Below are positions 34,658-48,455 of a DNA stretch of 64,000 nucleotides, one piece after another. This stretch comes from Ceratodon purpureus (lineage: Eukaryota; Streptophyta; Bryopsida; Pseudoditrichales; Ditrichaceae), in contig CM026423.1 in assembly GCA_014871385.1 (NCBI GenBank), positions 6,424,967-6,488,966 on the forward strand, read 5' to 3'. Below the pieces are notes generated by a model. The model was not told the DNA's origin. It saw only the letters and a program-made list of their open reading frames with translations, and did not search any database. Each line of letters opens with the position of its first letter. Within the stretch, counting starts at the first letter, position 1. A program made the translations under genes and the position numbers.

Positions 34658-37600
34658 ATGGAGGCGTTCCCCTTTCTTGGGCGGAGGGGGAAGGCGCAAG
34701 CGGAGGGGCAGGAGCAGCAGCCGGGGTCGCCCAGGGTGGGGGCGGCCAAGCCACGGAATCCGCCGCCGTCGTTGAAGGTGTCGCTCGAGAGGAAGGTGTA
34801 CAGGCCGGGGGATACGGTGGTGGCCACTGTGGAGGTCGCGAATGAGGCTCCCGGGATGGTGCGGGATCTTGCGGCCGATGCAGTTTTGATGGCGGATTTG
34901 TTGGTGGAGGTTCGGGGCATCGAGAAGATTGATCCGACCTGGCTCATTATTCCGAAGCCGCCCTCGGGGTCCAGGCAGCGGAAAGGTTGGTTCTCAACCC
35001 CTGAGCTATGTGATCATTTGAAGGGCGATTGATCGAGGTTTCTGAGAAAAAATGGGGAGTAGTGTTTGTTTTCTCGAGCGTGAGAGCTTGTCAACGATGT
35101 CAGTCCCTGCCTGATGTTCATCGAGGTTTTAGATGACATCGAACATGCTAGAGACTTGCAATTTGATCGTCTTGTTTTTTAATCTTGGCGTTTAGTTCTT
35201 CGTTTAGGGATGAATGCTGATTTGGTTGCTATGATTTTATGGACACATGAGTATTGTAGTGGTCATTGCATTTGCTCTCAGCTGCTCAGTTCGTTTTATG
35301 AGAGACAATGATACTATGATGGGGATTGCACTGTAGCATCACCATCTTGAATGGGTTTAGTACAGAAAGCATTTGGATTCCAGTGATGAAAGTAGAAGCG
35401 AGAATCGGGAGCTTGACGTCTAACATGCTTTTGACGCTCCAGCATTACTTGTTGTGCAGGAGAGCGGACGATATTGAAGTCCCCTTCGTCAATTATTGTT
35501 TCAGATGTCCTTATCTCTCCAGGCTCGAGTAGCTCTTGTGAGTGCCATTCGTTCAAACTCACAAGATTGCGATGGTTGCGTATCTTTGAATTGTGTATGA
35601 TGACTTCAAGTCCTTGGTGGAATATTTGCTTCGCCTTTGATTGACTGGGGTTTTCCATTCATGGGCAACAGATATGGTGCGTACGACTCTTCCTAGAGTC
35701 TTACCACCAACATTAAAAGGTGATGTTGTAAAGGCAGTGCGGTATTTTTACTACATCACTGCGGCGATACGCTGGTCACGTTGTGCTCAGGAAAACGGAC
35801 ATAGTTCTCCATCGAATGCAACTACCACCTTGGAGCGTCTGGTCAGTATATCTGCCTTTATCTTTGTTTGCTCTTTTTGTGTTCCAATTCAGGTTTAGTT
35901 CCTGAATGCACCTTCCATTTCCAATGGGCACTATTGTTAATTGTTTAGCATTTGTATTTGGCGGTTCTTGGATTGCGTCGTTTTACTCGCAGTGGGCTTC
36001 AGTTATAATACGTTAAATATCTACTTGATATTCTTTTCCCTTATCGTGAGCTTATTTTAAATTTCCGAGTTTCTTCCTCTTTACTTCTACCGATTCACTG
36101 GGTAGGAAATGGAACAATATTTTTGTTAGCATTAGGATGAGGCTACGACATATTTGCGTTGGCATATTATATATCCGCCAATTGGTCTTCACCTTAATGT
36201 TCTTTAGACATTCGGCTTTTAGAATTAGTGTATATCATCTTAAAGTCTAGATGGATCTAGTTCTTCCGTTCATCATTCTCGTTTCAGCGAAGTCTCTGTC
36301 TGCATGCAATTGACCAAAAATATTATTTTAAAAAAACAAATTATATTAATTTAAAAGAAACTAGCTTGAATTCATGTAGGCTTGAGTCGACATAAACCTA
36401 GTGTCTGTTGTAGGTGATGTTGAACTTGGACACTATGGGCTAGTTCTGAAAAGTTTTAAAAAAGTAAACCTTCTACTTAGTTTTCAGATAGAGATCATCT
36501 TAATAGTCGAATTCATATGTGAGTCTCAAGCTCGGATAAGATCTGGCTGGATATTTTCCCGATGCTAGGTATTAGGATTGAGTCAGTTCTGTTTGAGGGT
36601 TTTGCAATTATGTTTTTTCTTTTCTTTTTCTGCTACTGATGAAGCCTAAATACATCGCGGAAGATAACATTAGAGTCGGTGTCGTGTCACCTTGCAGCCA
36701 GAGTAAATTTAAAAATCACATGTGAAATTCGATCTTGATATTTCTGATAGACTTGATTTATGACAAGCTCCAAAGCGGTGCCAAATTTGCAAGCATAGTT
36801 CCATTGAGTAATCAATACATTGAATATATTTTATTTGTTGATGGTCTTGTTTTCTGAGGAATAAAGTGCACACGTTATTTAAACATGTCTGTTCACTTTG
36901 TTCAGGAAGTGCGCACCGTGTTACCGATCTGGACACTACCACATACCAATGGGCTGACAACTGATGAGTTGCACTATGGCCAGTCGGGTATGTATACGTA
37001 ATTATCTTGGAATTTTTAATATTTTCCCCTGTTAAGATCGTGCTGTCATGGATAGGCTCCTTTAAGGAATCCGTAGGAAGATGATTATTGTAATTGGAAA
37101 TTTTGTCGGAACTTATTCGATAATCTAGCTGCGTAGTACCGGGTTTAAACTTTTACCGCATGGCCTTTACAGTTGCTTCATATGAACCCTTGGTTTACAT
37201 TTGTAAGGCAGAATCAGCACTTTCCTTGTTTTTTGCTCTCCTTACAGAGATTGTTCGTATTTTATACAGGGATTGTACCCCCATATGCCTTGGAAGTAGA
37301 GATTCAGTGGAAAGAGAAGAGTAGCGAGAACCCCTGGGTAATTTTTTGTCCTACTCATGTTTACCCTGTTTTATAACACTAGATTTCAATATTCAAAGGT
37401 TTTGCTGTACCTTGTTCTGCCGGGATCTCTGGTTTTTTGAGTGGCAATGTTTTTCTTTGTTACCCTTTTGCCTGATGTTGAATCTTAGTTTCCTGACATT
37501 GTTGCTATTAACTACAATAGCATGAACTTCAGAGTGTTGCTGTTTTACCAGACTGAATTTGTATTAGGTGTATGGCGTACTAAGGTTGTGTGTTCTGCAT

Positions 37601-39808
37601 GCATTGAATTGACAACGAACACAAACATCAAAATACTCGGTATGATTCCGTGATTCTTAGTTTTAACGAGTGTGACATTCGGCCTTCAGGCTTGGGCTGC
37701 CGATGCCAATATGAGGAATGGAGAAGATAGAGTGAGCACTCCCAAGTCTGACGGTGGCTCTACCTTCACAAGCCCTACAAAGTCAATTTCCTTGGATCCC
37801 TTCGACAGGTCCTACTCAATAGCCTCTCGGGCTACCCCACTGCAACTGGACCCTCCATTTTCTACTCCAGCTTCAAGCAGAAAAGGAGATTCACTCTCTA
37901 CATCTGCATCTATGGCTGATTTGAGTGCAAGTGAGTTCCATGCAGTCTTAGTCATTGGTTTCTTCCATCCGATGACATCGGCCTTGACACCGCGTTCTCA
38001 GTTATTGAATTGCTGAATTAAAATTGGTTCATAAACCTGACGGTGCCCCTTTTCTGCAGGATCGAAGCAGCCTGGTTGCAAAAGAGCATGCAGTTTTGAC
38101 AGCTTGACCAATGAAGCATTTCTTGCGAGTGTAAATGGTAATCATGCAAATGGTCATGGCCATCGAGTAGAGGAGGAAGTAATTCCAGATTCTCCTCGTT
38201 CACCTGCCGGTACGTTTTACTCTATCTAATTTTTTTGCATCGTCCTGAAACTGTCCCGCCTCGTGATCTGCGCTTAATTTTGAGATTTGGCAAGTCTTGG
38301 AGATGTTTTTCTTGAATCACATAGGGCCTGAATTTGAGTAAATGATATGAGAATCAGCGCTCTTACGCGTACACATTTAACTGACGAATATGTCTTCTCT
38401 TTGGTCAGCTGTGTCATATAGCCGAGGAAAGTCTTACAATATCCGAATGGACGATGAAGTATTAGTCAAGTTCTCGCCCAAGAATCCAACGTCTACGTAT
38501 TACTTTGGTGATATGGTTCGTGTTTTCTGACATATTTTTCTGTGATCCGGTTGTAAATACTATGTAGATCGTCTTTTGTTTCCAATGATTTCCAGTGACT
38601 TTTAATCGAATTTGTAAACTGGAGTTGGTTATGGAAGCTAAACTGCTGTTTACATATATGCACTCAGCTTGTGGCTTAAATTCTTCTTTTTGCTGAGGAG
38701 TGTATTTTTGTTCTTACCATTTCGACTTTGCACTGACCAGGTAGCTGGAACTCTTCAGTTTTTTCACAACGACAGGAGGAGATGCTTGGAGGTAGCTTAA
38801 CCGACTGCTGAACTCTTCACTTATTTCAATTTAATGCATGTGTATCTGAAGATGGTGAAGTCACATGCAACTATGTTATGATTGGCATAATATGTTGTCC
38901 CATCCAAGTTTGTCTGACGTGGATTACTGGGTTAAACTGTTAATTTAAGTGGTTACTTTGTAAGGAATATACGAGTAGTTTGTTTGGCAATATCGCAATA
39001 CATTTTTTAGCAACGTGATTAATAACTCAATTGGAGAATTCCGAACTGAATCTCTGAGATCAACTTCGTGAGTTATCTTCAGTATTCTGCTGCATCACCT
39101 TAGTCTTCACCAACTCCAAGCGTTTTTTCATTTTTGTGCTTATTTTTGTGCAGGTATTAGCTGTTTTAGAAACTAGGGAGGTATTAAATCCAGCGGCAGT
39201 GCATCCCTCTCGCAAAAATTCTTCAACAATAACCAAGGTATTTGAAATATTTCGTGTAGCGTCAGTTTAGTACCATGTTCTTGAACTTGTTTTAGTTGCT
39301 TTTTATTGGTCGAGGCAAGGTAGTTTACCCAGATGCTTGTGTTAAATTCTGTTATGAGTTGTATCATTGGTACTGCAGAAACTCTTTAATTTGGTGCACT
39401 GTGGCCTGACAGACCTATTACGAGTACTTCGAAATTGTGAACGATGTTATCAACACACAGTTTCTGTTCTCGATACCTCTTGACGGGCCCGCTTCTATCA
39501 CCACTCCCTTGTTGTCTCTAGAGTGGATCCTCCGCTTTGAGTTTATCGTCACCCCGGTGAATAAGGATTGGAAGAAGCTTGAACACCCCTTGCTGATAGA
39601 TGTAAGCGATCGGAGAAAGGGTGAATGGTCACTGCCAATCGTTGTCCATGCTACGCCTCCAAAGAAACTAGTCCTTCCGGAAGCTGAGAAACCCACAAGA
39701 TTAAACTCGTGGGCACGGAGTCCAGGTGAAATTTACAAGTCGCTGTTTGATGAGTATCCGCAAGCTGGGGGTTCTGATGCACCACCTTCTGCATCCGGAA
39801 GCATATGA
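34658..39808 (+). CDS. RGP1: RGP1 family protein, Rab6-GEF subunit at Golgi
   Basis: Partner of RIC1 in the guanine-nucleotide exchange complex for Rab6/Ypt6, acting in retrograde traffic to the Golgi. Eleven exons: 34658-34985, 35460-35537, 35672-35841, 36906-36987, 37270-37337, 37690-37930, 38060-38209, 38409-38515, 38741-38791, 39154-39237 and 39413-39808 (584 aa), all GT-AG with consistent phases. The arrestin-like N-terminal sheet starts SLKVSLERKVYRPGDTVVAT. PPTLKGDVVKAVRYFYYITA matches the RGP1 membrane-facing sheet. A Ser-rich linker spans exons 6-7. The C-terminal Rgp1 domain reads YYFGDMVAGTLQFFHNDRRR, then FLFSIPLDGPASITTPLLSL and EWILRFEFIVTPV, ending WSLPIVVHA. I chose the ATG of MEAFPFLGRR; an in-frame ATG lies four codons upstream. 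The protein is longer than animal RGP1 because of the linker. Confidence 0.93.
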
Positions 39809-40863
39809 GAGATATATTCAAGAGCTTGCAGTGTGCTGATGTCGACCGTCGACTATTGTTGGCAGGTTCCCGATTTTTCAAAAATGTTAGCTAGCATCTC
39901 TTGCTATCTGCATACCCTCTTCTCTCTAGCTTCTCTGGCTTTGGATGTTCGAATTATGTGGGAAAAATAGAAAAGGATTGACAACGCTGTTACATAAGAT
40001 CTTAATGAGAGGTAGTGGCAATGTTGGCCAGCTGGGCACCAGGCTCAATGGAACATTCAGGCATCAGTAGTGTAGATTTCGAAGCTCTGTATTGTAACGT
40101 TATCATTTTATGATTGATGAATTTGACAGTCTGAAGGACGTCCTGCTCATTTACCCAGATGGTTGTGGTGCTGGAGCTACCTTAAAGTGGGAAGGTGTGG
40201 AAGAATAATTGAAAAGGCCGATTTAATGTTTTTTAAACTTAACTCACCGTCATCAATGCCAGTGACATACTGCCTGTATGATACAGGCTGACTTCAGATG
40301 TTCGTGTTTTATATTTCGAGGTACAGTATGAGGAAGAAGCCACCATTTCGGGTAGTGCATTGAAATTCTGATTTGGCACCTTCTAACGGCATAATACTGT
40401 ACATTTAAAATTTCCATAACTCATCCCGATTTACACCTATGGCACTTAAAAGGTTTTCCATTTCAACTAGAAGTTATAATTTAAATTTGTGACTATTTCA
40501 TCTATGACACTGAAAATGAAAAGACCTTGCATATGTTGCAAGAAATTAACTCACGAAGTACATTATACACTGTTTTGGTTAATCAAATTTTTCTACCCTG
40601 CATGTGCTGTAGTGTAGATGGTAGAGTAGTGTGGTCAAACTAATTAACCAAAACAATGTTCATGTCACTCTAGAATCCAGATTATTTACCAGTAATTGCT
40701 ATACAAATAGCACGCCTGTTCATGAATCATTCACAAATAGCATTTGACTGTAATGAGATTGACATAATTCTTATGGTTCCCAGAACCAAATAGATTTTAC
40801 TGAGTCAACAAAAAATAAAACGCTCCAAAGAGCCTCAAAACGTGTTACTGCTTGATACTCAAA
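39809..40863. other. convergent 3' flanks of RGP1 and NDUFS4
   Basis: Spacer between two genes that end toward each other; no gene. A 13-bp perfect inverted repeat, TGTTTTGGTTAAT at 40571-40583 with ATTAACCAAAACA at 40643-40655, is the only structure noticed. Confidence 0.5.
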
Positions 40864-42320
40864 CTAATCGTACTCTGGAACTGGACCTTTCCATTTGAAA
40901 TTGTCCGCGTACGCCTTCGGCTGCAAACCATGGCACAACCGCCGTTAGCTCCATATCCAACATGGGGTGAAGTAGATTAATTCCATTAAACCACATCAAA
41001 AAACAGTCATTAATGCCATGTCAGATCTGCTTCAAAATCCATTGCTATAATTGAAATGATATCACGTGCGTTACAAACCTTCACTACTGCCTGGTGAGGC
41101 TCCCGGACCTGCAACACAAGTCACACCAAAAAGAGTTAAGGAAAACCTCCAAAAAAATGTACTTTACTCTCTAAAATCTTGGAAAGTTGGATTATCAAGA
41201 GCTGTTTCCATAACCATGGGCTCTGATTCTCTGGATTGATAATTTTCCACTCATGCTACTTGAAGCAAGTTTTTTGTATCCAATTCTCTACACATAGTTA
41301 GCAAGAAAAGCCCTCCAATAATAGGCTCTCCCAAAAATGATTTGTCTCGGCTTAACCCTTGATCCAAAACTATTATAAAAGAATTTGTCGCCAACTACGA
41401 AGAGTAGAGTAATAATCCACTCACCGTGTATTGCCAGCCATACTTCTCAGCAAACTCGACTGCCCTCTCCTTGGAATCAAAATTCAGAGATGCCTCGCCC
41501 ACACTGTGGTAAGGATCTCCCGTTGAAGTCCACCCCATCAAAGGGTTCTCCCATCTGCCCACGCACAGAAACGGAATCAGGAACATCACGCAGTTTGTCA
41601 GCCCACCAAGAGTTTTTTTCGAAACAGGAGGAGTGCAGAGTTGCAGAAACCCCGAAATTTAATTCTCTTGACCCAGTTGGAATCAAAACGTCTGCATGAT
41701 GAGAGGGATGGCATATCATGAGCTCACTTGTTCACAGATTCGAAGCTAATCTTCCACTGGTTCGATGCTGGCCCTGATTGCGTAGTACACCGGGAAGGTG
41801 AATAGATAACCACCTGCAATTCGCCACAAAACTCAGCATCACATGAGAGATAGCATCCAGGACCCATCCTCATATGTGGCAGAAATCGAGCTCAAACAAC
41901 CCTAAGTGAACCAAAACTTGCTAAAAAAATTCCAGAACGAGGAACACATGTTCAACAACACCAAATTCCACCTCAAAGGAATACAAATTAGGGTTTCGCA
42001 TGCGGTGACATCACAGTTCATCGAACAAAACCAGGAAATCTTCACCAATTAGACGTGGAAATCAACATGGAAATCAACATGGAAATCAACATCGAGAGAA
42101 ATCACGGCAGCCAGAGAATTAAGGAGAATCTCGCGATTACCTTGCGCTTGAGATGCTCTTCAGGGATGCCAGACACTTCGCCAATCTCGCCGTGGGTCGA
42201 GACCGGCTTGGTAATCTCCTGGACACCGCCCAATTGCGCAGGGCCAGCGGAGGAAGACGACGACGACGAGCAGAAGCTCCGGCTGCGGAGCGAGGAAGCA
42301 ACAAACCTGCGCATCGCCAT
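40864..42320 (-). CDS. NDUFS4: NDUFS4, 18-kDa subunit of mitochondrial complex I
   Basis: Accessory subunit of NADH:ubiquinone oxidoreductase at the N/Q-module junction in the mitochondrial matrix arm. Five exons, 42320-42141, 41813-41728, 41554-41425, 41108-41079 and 40920-40864, give 160 aa with closed phases. The start MAMRRFVASSLRSRSF is an Arg/Ser-rich mitochondrial presequence. The family core follows: VVIYSPSR, NQWKISFESVNKWENPLMGW, TSTGDPYHSVGEASLNFDS, AVEFAEKYGWQYTV, and the end PKAYADNFKWKGPVPEYD. An in-frame upstream ATG at 42389 would add 23 residues ahead of the presequence and is less likely. The gene is divergent from the endo-beta-mannosidase gene. Confidence 0.97.
42056..42091 (+). 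repeat. 12-bp tandem repeat, three copies
   Basis: TGGAAATCAACA repeats exactly three times in intron 1 of NDUFS4. Confidence 0.95.
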
Positions 42321-43313
42321 GGCGAACTCGAATCCTGTCACAGCCACCGCAAACTCGAACGCAAAACTTAACTCTGCGTCTCTGCCCACACCTCAAGACG
42401 AAGAAGAATGCAATCAATGGCACTTGTCATGCAAAAAGCCTCGCCCCACTTGATACCCACTCCGGGTATCCTTCCAACGATGGATGTCATACTTGATACC
42501 CACTTCGGATATGGCAATAATTCTGCCATGACGTCTCTTGCAAGTTGGGCAATGTCATGGCACTCTCTTGACATAGATTTCATCCTTTGGCGATGTTTGC
42601 TGCCAATTTAGCTGCATCAGCTCGATGGCGTGAAGGTGCCAGAAGCAGAATTGGTGAAGGAGTTTCAGTATTTTGAGATTGTAGGTAATACCATCTCACA
42701 TCAGGTTTGCGGGATTTGGGGTGGCGTTGATGATTCTCAAGAGCTTTGTTTGCAATGAGGATTTTGGATTCCAGAGGTGGAGGTCTTAAAGTTAAGAGCT
42801 GGAAGGGTTCGATTGTTGGAGTAATTGAGAGGTTTGAGACCATGAGGATGTTGATGATTCGGATGTTTGATCGGCATGAGGATGTTGTTTGTACCCGTTG
42901 TTCACGTCTTCAGTGGAATTTATATATCGCTTGGATTAGAGTTCTCCATGGCCGGATCGAAAGATCGATCGTCACTCTCCAGCTTCCTGTCGTTGTTGTC
43001 AGACGGGAGGTGACAAGTGGGCGTGTATCCGATTTGTACTTAGGGTGGTTGGAGTGTATGAAATGGGGTTAAGTTGATGAGTTGCTTGCCGTGGGAGTGG
43101 AGCTGTGATGTTGGAGTGAATGTTGGAGAGGTTTTGCAACAGGGGAAGGATGAGTGACCGATTGGTGGTCGTGAGGTGATTAGTGCTGCTTTTGCATTGT
43201 TGTTCTTTGTTGCAGTGATATGTGTCCTGATCGGAGCTGCTAGCTGAGATATTGCTAACCGATGTAGTGAAACTTTTGAGAAGGTGTTTGCGAAGGGGGA
43301 ACTGGCACCCAAA
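42321..43313. promoter_or_regulatory. divergent promoter NDUFS4 / endo-beta-mannosidase
   Basis: About 1 kb between two oppositely directed start codons. A 22-base word beginning ACTTGATACCCACT occurs at 42448-42469 and, with few changes, at 42491-42512. The first copy contains a perfect hairpin GATACCC-ACTCC-GGGTATC. The rest is G/T-rich leader of the plus-strand gene with no recognisable protein. Confidence 0.4.
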
Positions 43314-46300
43314 ATGCAGCCGATAATCTTGAACGAAGGATGGGTAGCGGCGCGTGCTTCAGATGTGGAATTGAGTGGACGAGACCTCACAACTTCACAA
43401 TTTCCTTCCTTGAAGAGTGACTCGTGGATAGAAGCAGTTGTGCCTGGAACGTAAGCAACGCGTGGACCTCACCTTTTGTGTCAATTTTGGCATGCTTGTT
43501 TGAGATTCTGCGTGTAGTTTTTTCGTTGATTTGATGTACGGGTGGTTTGTTAGATTCTGGCATCCTAGTGTCAGTTTGATGTTGTTAATGAGTGAAGGGC
43601 TAAGAAATTTTTGTTGCAGGGTTTTGACCACACTACTTAAGAACGATCTCATACCGGATCCATTTTATGGCCTCAACAATTTGGAGGTGCCTGACATTGG
43701 TGAAGTTGGTCGTGAGTATTACACTTTCTGGTTCTGCAACAAGTTTAAGCTTCCTAGCGTGGTGAGCCTGATGCTGTGATCTGAATTCATTTATATTTTG
43801 ATAGAATGTTATCTGCTTGACAATGCAGGCTGCAGCACTGATTGCAATTGCTAGAATCATATGACAAGGCTTTCTGAGATGGCAGAGGACGATTTTTATT
43901 TTGTTGGTTGTCGAGCTCAATTGCGCTGTTAGTTAGTTTGTTCATTTTAGTAGACTCGGTTATGAGTATTGTTTTTTTGGATTGCAGCGGAAAGGTGGAA
44001 AAGTATGGTTGAACTTTCGAGCTATCAATTATCAAGCTGAGGTGTTCCTTAATGGCTTCAGCAAGCTGCTATCAAAAGGCATGTTCTTGAGGCACACGAT
44101 TGATATCACTGATTGGCTCGACAATGATGGAGAGAATCTCTTGGCTGTCTTGGTGCACCCTCCTGACCATCCCGGTCGCATACCTCTTGAAGGTGGTCAA
44201 GGTGGAGATCATGATGTAAGATAGCTTATCAAAAACCCGTGCAACTTTGCTTTGGATCTAGATGTTATTGTTTTCAGCTGCCCTTCTGAATTTCCAGGTA
44301 GTATTATGATTAGGATATCTGCATCCTGTCAGGTGCCATCTGTTTGGCATCAGATAGAGCTAGGCATAGAGATAACCGAGAAATAGATCTCTACATTGTT
44401 TTATTCTTACCTATAGAAAAAACAGATAAGGTCAGGAGTTTCAGATTATTAGATGATCGTTTGTTATTGATATTCGCCACATGTCGTTTTTATGTTTGCA
44501 TAACAATTGCTTCAAGGAGTATCGATTTCTGAAGTGTAGCCGAGAATCTAAGAATCTAGATGCGGTTGGTTCAAGGACATTTTTAGCGTATCAATGACTG
44601 TCAGTGTTGGTTGTTTGACAGATAGCAAAAGACGTTGCTGCACAATATGTCGAAGGCTGGGATTGGATTTGCCCTATCAGGTATTACTTTTGGTTTTTCT
44701 TCATGATTACCTTAAGTTCTTTTATATGAGCTGCGAATCTGTAATGAACCATTTCGGCATTTGTGGCAGTGGTTTATAGATATGGGTGCTTGTCATTAAG
44801 TAACGCATTGATTAGAGCTTGTCACTAAGTTGGCTCTTTCATCTCATTACAGAGATCGGAACACCGGCATCTGGGATGCAGTATCTATACACCAAACCGG
44901 GGTAATATGATCTAGCTTCATGAACTTCTTCAAATCCTAAAACTGCTTGAGAATCATTATAATTAATTGTAGTTCTGATTCATAGAAATTGACTCAATTC
45001 TAATTCTTCCAACATCATCGCAACCAAATTCACACGCAATGACATCTTGCAAATGTGCATCTTGTGATGTCTTCCTGATTACAGCCAGTGCGACTTGTGG
45101 ACCCGCATTTGGTGGCCACATTCTACAACTCTTACACAGAAGCTGATTTATGGGCGACTACACAGCTCGCCAATACGAGTTCTGATCAAGTGACTGTTGT
45201 TGTCAAGCTCAACGTTTCACTTGATGATGCGGGTGACTTTTGCATCGTAGACCACGTGCATACAAGCCAGGATATTGTACTCGAGGGTAACTCAACCATT
45301 TCGTACTCTCTACCCTCGGTAATCTCCTTTGTCTAATTATTGTATCTTCTAGACTATTCCACTTGTATCTTGAGGTTGACTAGTCTTTCTTCGAAATATC
45401 ACCTTTTGAACTCATTCTGATCCATCTGTTCATTATGACAGCTCCCATTCAAGAATCCAGCGTTATGGTGGCCTAATGGCATGGGCGACCAGCCCTTGTA
45501 CAAAGTGGACATCACTCTAGAGGTGCAAGGATACGGAGAAACCGACACTTGGAGTCACTTATTCGGATTTCGTCATATAGACTCATATATTGACCCAGCA
45601 ACGGACGGACGGTACCCTTCCTTTTCACGTCCCTGTTGTCCATAATATTTTACCTATGGATTTTGCTTCTTGGCATTACAGGGTTCTGACTCAATGCCAA
45701 CACAGGTTTTATTTATGTAGGGGTCCAACCCTCACCATTTTGTTTTGTTTATAAGAAGACTTTGACGGGAATGAAAGTGTGGGAATCATAGATTAGGATC
45801 AAGTTCTGAGGGTAAGCTTTTTCACTCTAGGCATACAGAATGGCCGTACAATGCGAAGATAATGCATTGTGCATGCACAGAAATACAATTTTCTCAATGA
45901 GATACGGTTTGCTCTATGTTCCCACAGTATGAATTAATAAAATACTCTGCCTTCTCTTTAATGAATATCTCAATTTCTCTTTCTAAGCTAGAGCTTGCTC
46001 GTTGTGGTGACAGGAAGTTCGTGGTCAATGGAGAGCCCATATTTATCAGAGGGGGCAATTGGATAGTCTCGGATGGTTTGCTGCGCCTTTCAAAAGAGCG
46101 GTATGAGACGGATGTGGGTTTCCATGCGGACATGAACTTGAATATGATACGGATATGGGGTGGTGCCCTAGCTGAACGGCCAGAATTTTACAATGCATGC
46201 GACAAATGTGGAATTCTGGTATGATTGGATCAGTTCTACATGCAATTTTGTTGCCATTTTGTTCAGTAATATGAGAGTAAATTTGAAGTGATCCTACTAA

Positions 46301-48455
46301 CGTGTATTCTATACTTGCAGGTGTGGCAAGAATTCTGGATAACAGGCGATTGCAATGGACGAGGGGTAGAACCCTCAGATCCAAATTGGCCCCTGGACCA
46401 CGACCTCTTTCTCACTTGCGCCTATGACACAGTCAAGCTATTGCGCAACCATGCAAGTCTGGCACTTTGGTGTGGAGGGAATGAACAGCATCCAGCTGAA
46501 GACATCAACGAAGCACTTGAGAAGAACTTGAGAATTGTGTCTCAGGGTGAAAATCCAAGCCTTTCACTGGATGGCTCCCGACTTTACATTCAAGGTAGGC
46601 TTTTGTATAATAATGTTCCGCTTTTTTTTTAATGAGTACAAGCGTGGGATTTTCTTGAAAACGCAGCAGATGCACTGTTTGAGGAGAATCTCTTTTACTA
46701 CATCTTCTGCAATTTAAGTGTACCTTCGTTCTTTGCAATCAGTGGGTTATTTTGCTGATGCATATTGTATTCAACAATTATCATTAATTTTCTGTCTGCA
46801 AATTTTTCCTCGCACTTCAGATCCTTATTCATGGGGTTCAAGGGTTTAATTGGTCGTGTATATGCTTTGAAGGTTCGCTTTGGAGTGGTATTGCGGCTGG
46901 GAATGGCTTGTTCCGTGACGGTCCCTATGAAATTCAAGTGCCAGAAAAGTATTTCGATAAAGATTACTACGCATACGCATTCAACCCCGAGATCGGCAAC
47001 GTTGGGGTCCCTAAGGCAGAGACTATTCGCGCAACGTTTCCACCCGAAGCTTGGGATCCTCCCGCAACCTTGAATGGAGAGCACCCAAATTTAACATGGG
47101 ACTACCATAAATACATTCCCTATGCAAATGCGCAGAAGCTTGTACCTGGGCAAATTGAGGCATTTGGTGAATACAATGGCCTGGATGATTTCTGTGAAAA
47201 GGTCAGCAGCGACTCCTCGATTGCTTGATTACTATTGCAGCATTTGAATGCTATGAGTGAAGTTGTCTCTCATTTTTAAAATAATCCAACCGTGATCTTG
47301 ACTTTCCACAGGCACAGCTTGTAAATTATTTTCAGTACCGAGCACTAATGGAAGGATGGAATTCCATGATGTGGACAAAGTACACGGGGGTGTTACTATG
47401 GAAAACACAAAACCCTTGGCCTGGTCTGCGAGGGCAGATGTATGATTTCCTGCTTGACCAGACGGGAGCCTTTTTTGGCTTGCGTAGTGCCTGTGAAAGT
47501 GTGCACGTCCAGTTGAATCTTCGCACCTACAACATTGAGGTACAGACGGTGCTCTAAACCATTCGTTTCAGGTTCAATGCTACACTACTACTGCACAAAT
47601 ATTTCCAATTACTATAAGTAGGAATTTCTTAAACTATAGAATCAAAGTGCACTCCTAATCTGATGCATGAAAACATCCTATTCCGTCTCAGCAATTATCT
47701 TCTTAAGTAAGGTGCGTGGCAAGTCCTGAAATGCATATTGTAGGTCAATGTTATACAATACCCGCAGTTGTTAGGAACTGATATGAGGGTCAGAAATTGG
47801 AGAATTGTTTGCAGTCTTACACGTCCTATTTTCAATTCCTTGTTTGCAGATTGTTAATACAGGGAGAGAATCCCTATCTGATCACATTGTGGAGGCTTCA
47901 GTGTTCGATGTGAATGGGGAGAATCCACACACTGACACATTCAAAAGACTCGCCGTTCCAGCCAAAACGACCACCACAGTTGGCAACGTCCCCCTGTTCA
48001 CGTCCATTGACGACCATCCAATGTACTTCCTATTACTGAAATGCCTCACTTCGTCCGGAAAATTAGTATCCAGAAACTTCTACTGGCTGCACCCTGTAGG
48101 TGGCAGCTACTCTCAACTTGCAGGGGACTTCCGCACCAGAAAGATTCCTATCAAAACCTCCACAACTTGTTCTGTGAATGGTGACTTCTACCTCGTTAAC
48201 ATACGAGTTGAAAATTCGGAAACCAAAAGTGATGCAGCTGTTGCCTTCGGGCTCTACTTCACAGTGATTGATGCCGATTCCAAAGCTCTGGAGAAGCGCA
48301 TCTTGCCTGTAACGTACTCGGACAATTGGTTCTCCTTGGTCCCCAATGAAGCTCTTGATGTGCAGGTCTCTTTTAAGGTCCAAAACAGAAAGGTGCGCCC
48401 CAAACTGCTTCTGAAAGGTTGGAATGTTGCAGACACCGAGATTAGTTGTTCGTGA
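43314..48455 (+). CDS. EBM: mannosylglycoprotein endo-beta-mannosidase (GH2)
   Basis: Glycoside hydrolase family 2 enzyme that cleaves the Man-beta-1,4-GlcNAc bond of N-glycans during glycoprotein turnover. Twelve exons: 43314-43450, 43620-43761, 43988-44215, 44622-44680, 44853-44901, 45085-45318, 45442-45611, 46014-46218, 46321-46594, 46873-47201, 47312-47539 and 47850-48455 (886 aa). The phases close throughout. The sugar-binding domain has [25 protein letters not shown] and [38 protein letters not shown] and [13 protein letters not shown] lead to the beta-sandwich. The barrel holds [42 protein letters not shown] and [10 protein letters not shown], with the acid/base Glu near residue 463. 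[20 protein letters not shown] and the C-terminal [17 protein letters not shown] complete it. It is slightly shorter than the ~944-aa Arabidopsis enzyme, mainly in C-terminal loops. Confidence 0.96.

Noticed and set aside
40571-40655. 13-bp perfect inverted repeat between RGP1 and NDUFS4
   Set aside because: Short, AT-biased and widely spaced; could be chance, and no target duplication flanks it.
42746-43072. 108-codon plus frame before the endo-beta-mannosidase gene
   Set aside because: Composition and position fit a G-rich leader; no domain and not in frame with the gene start.
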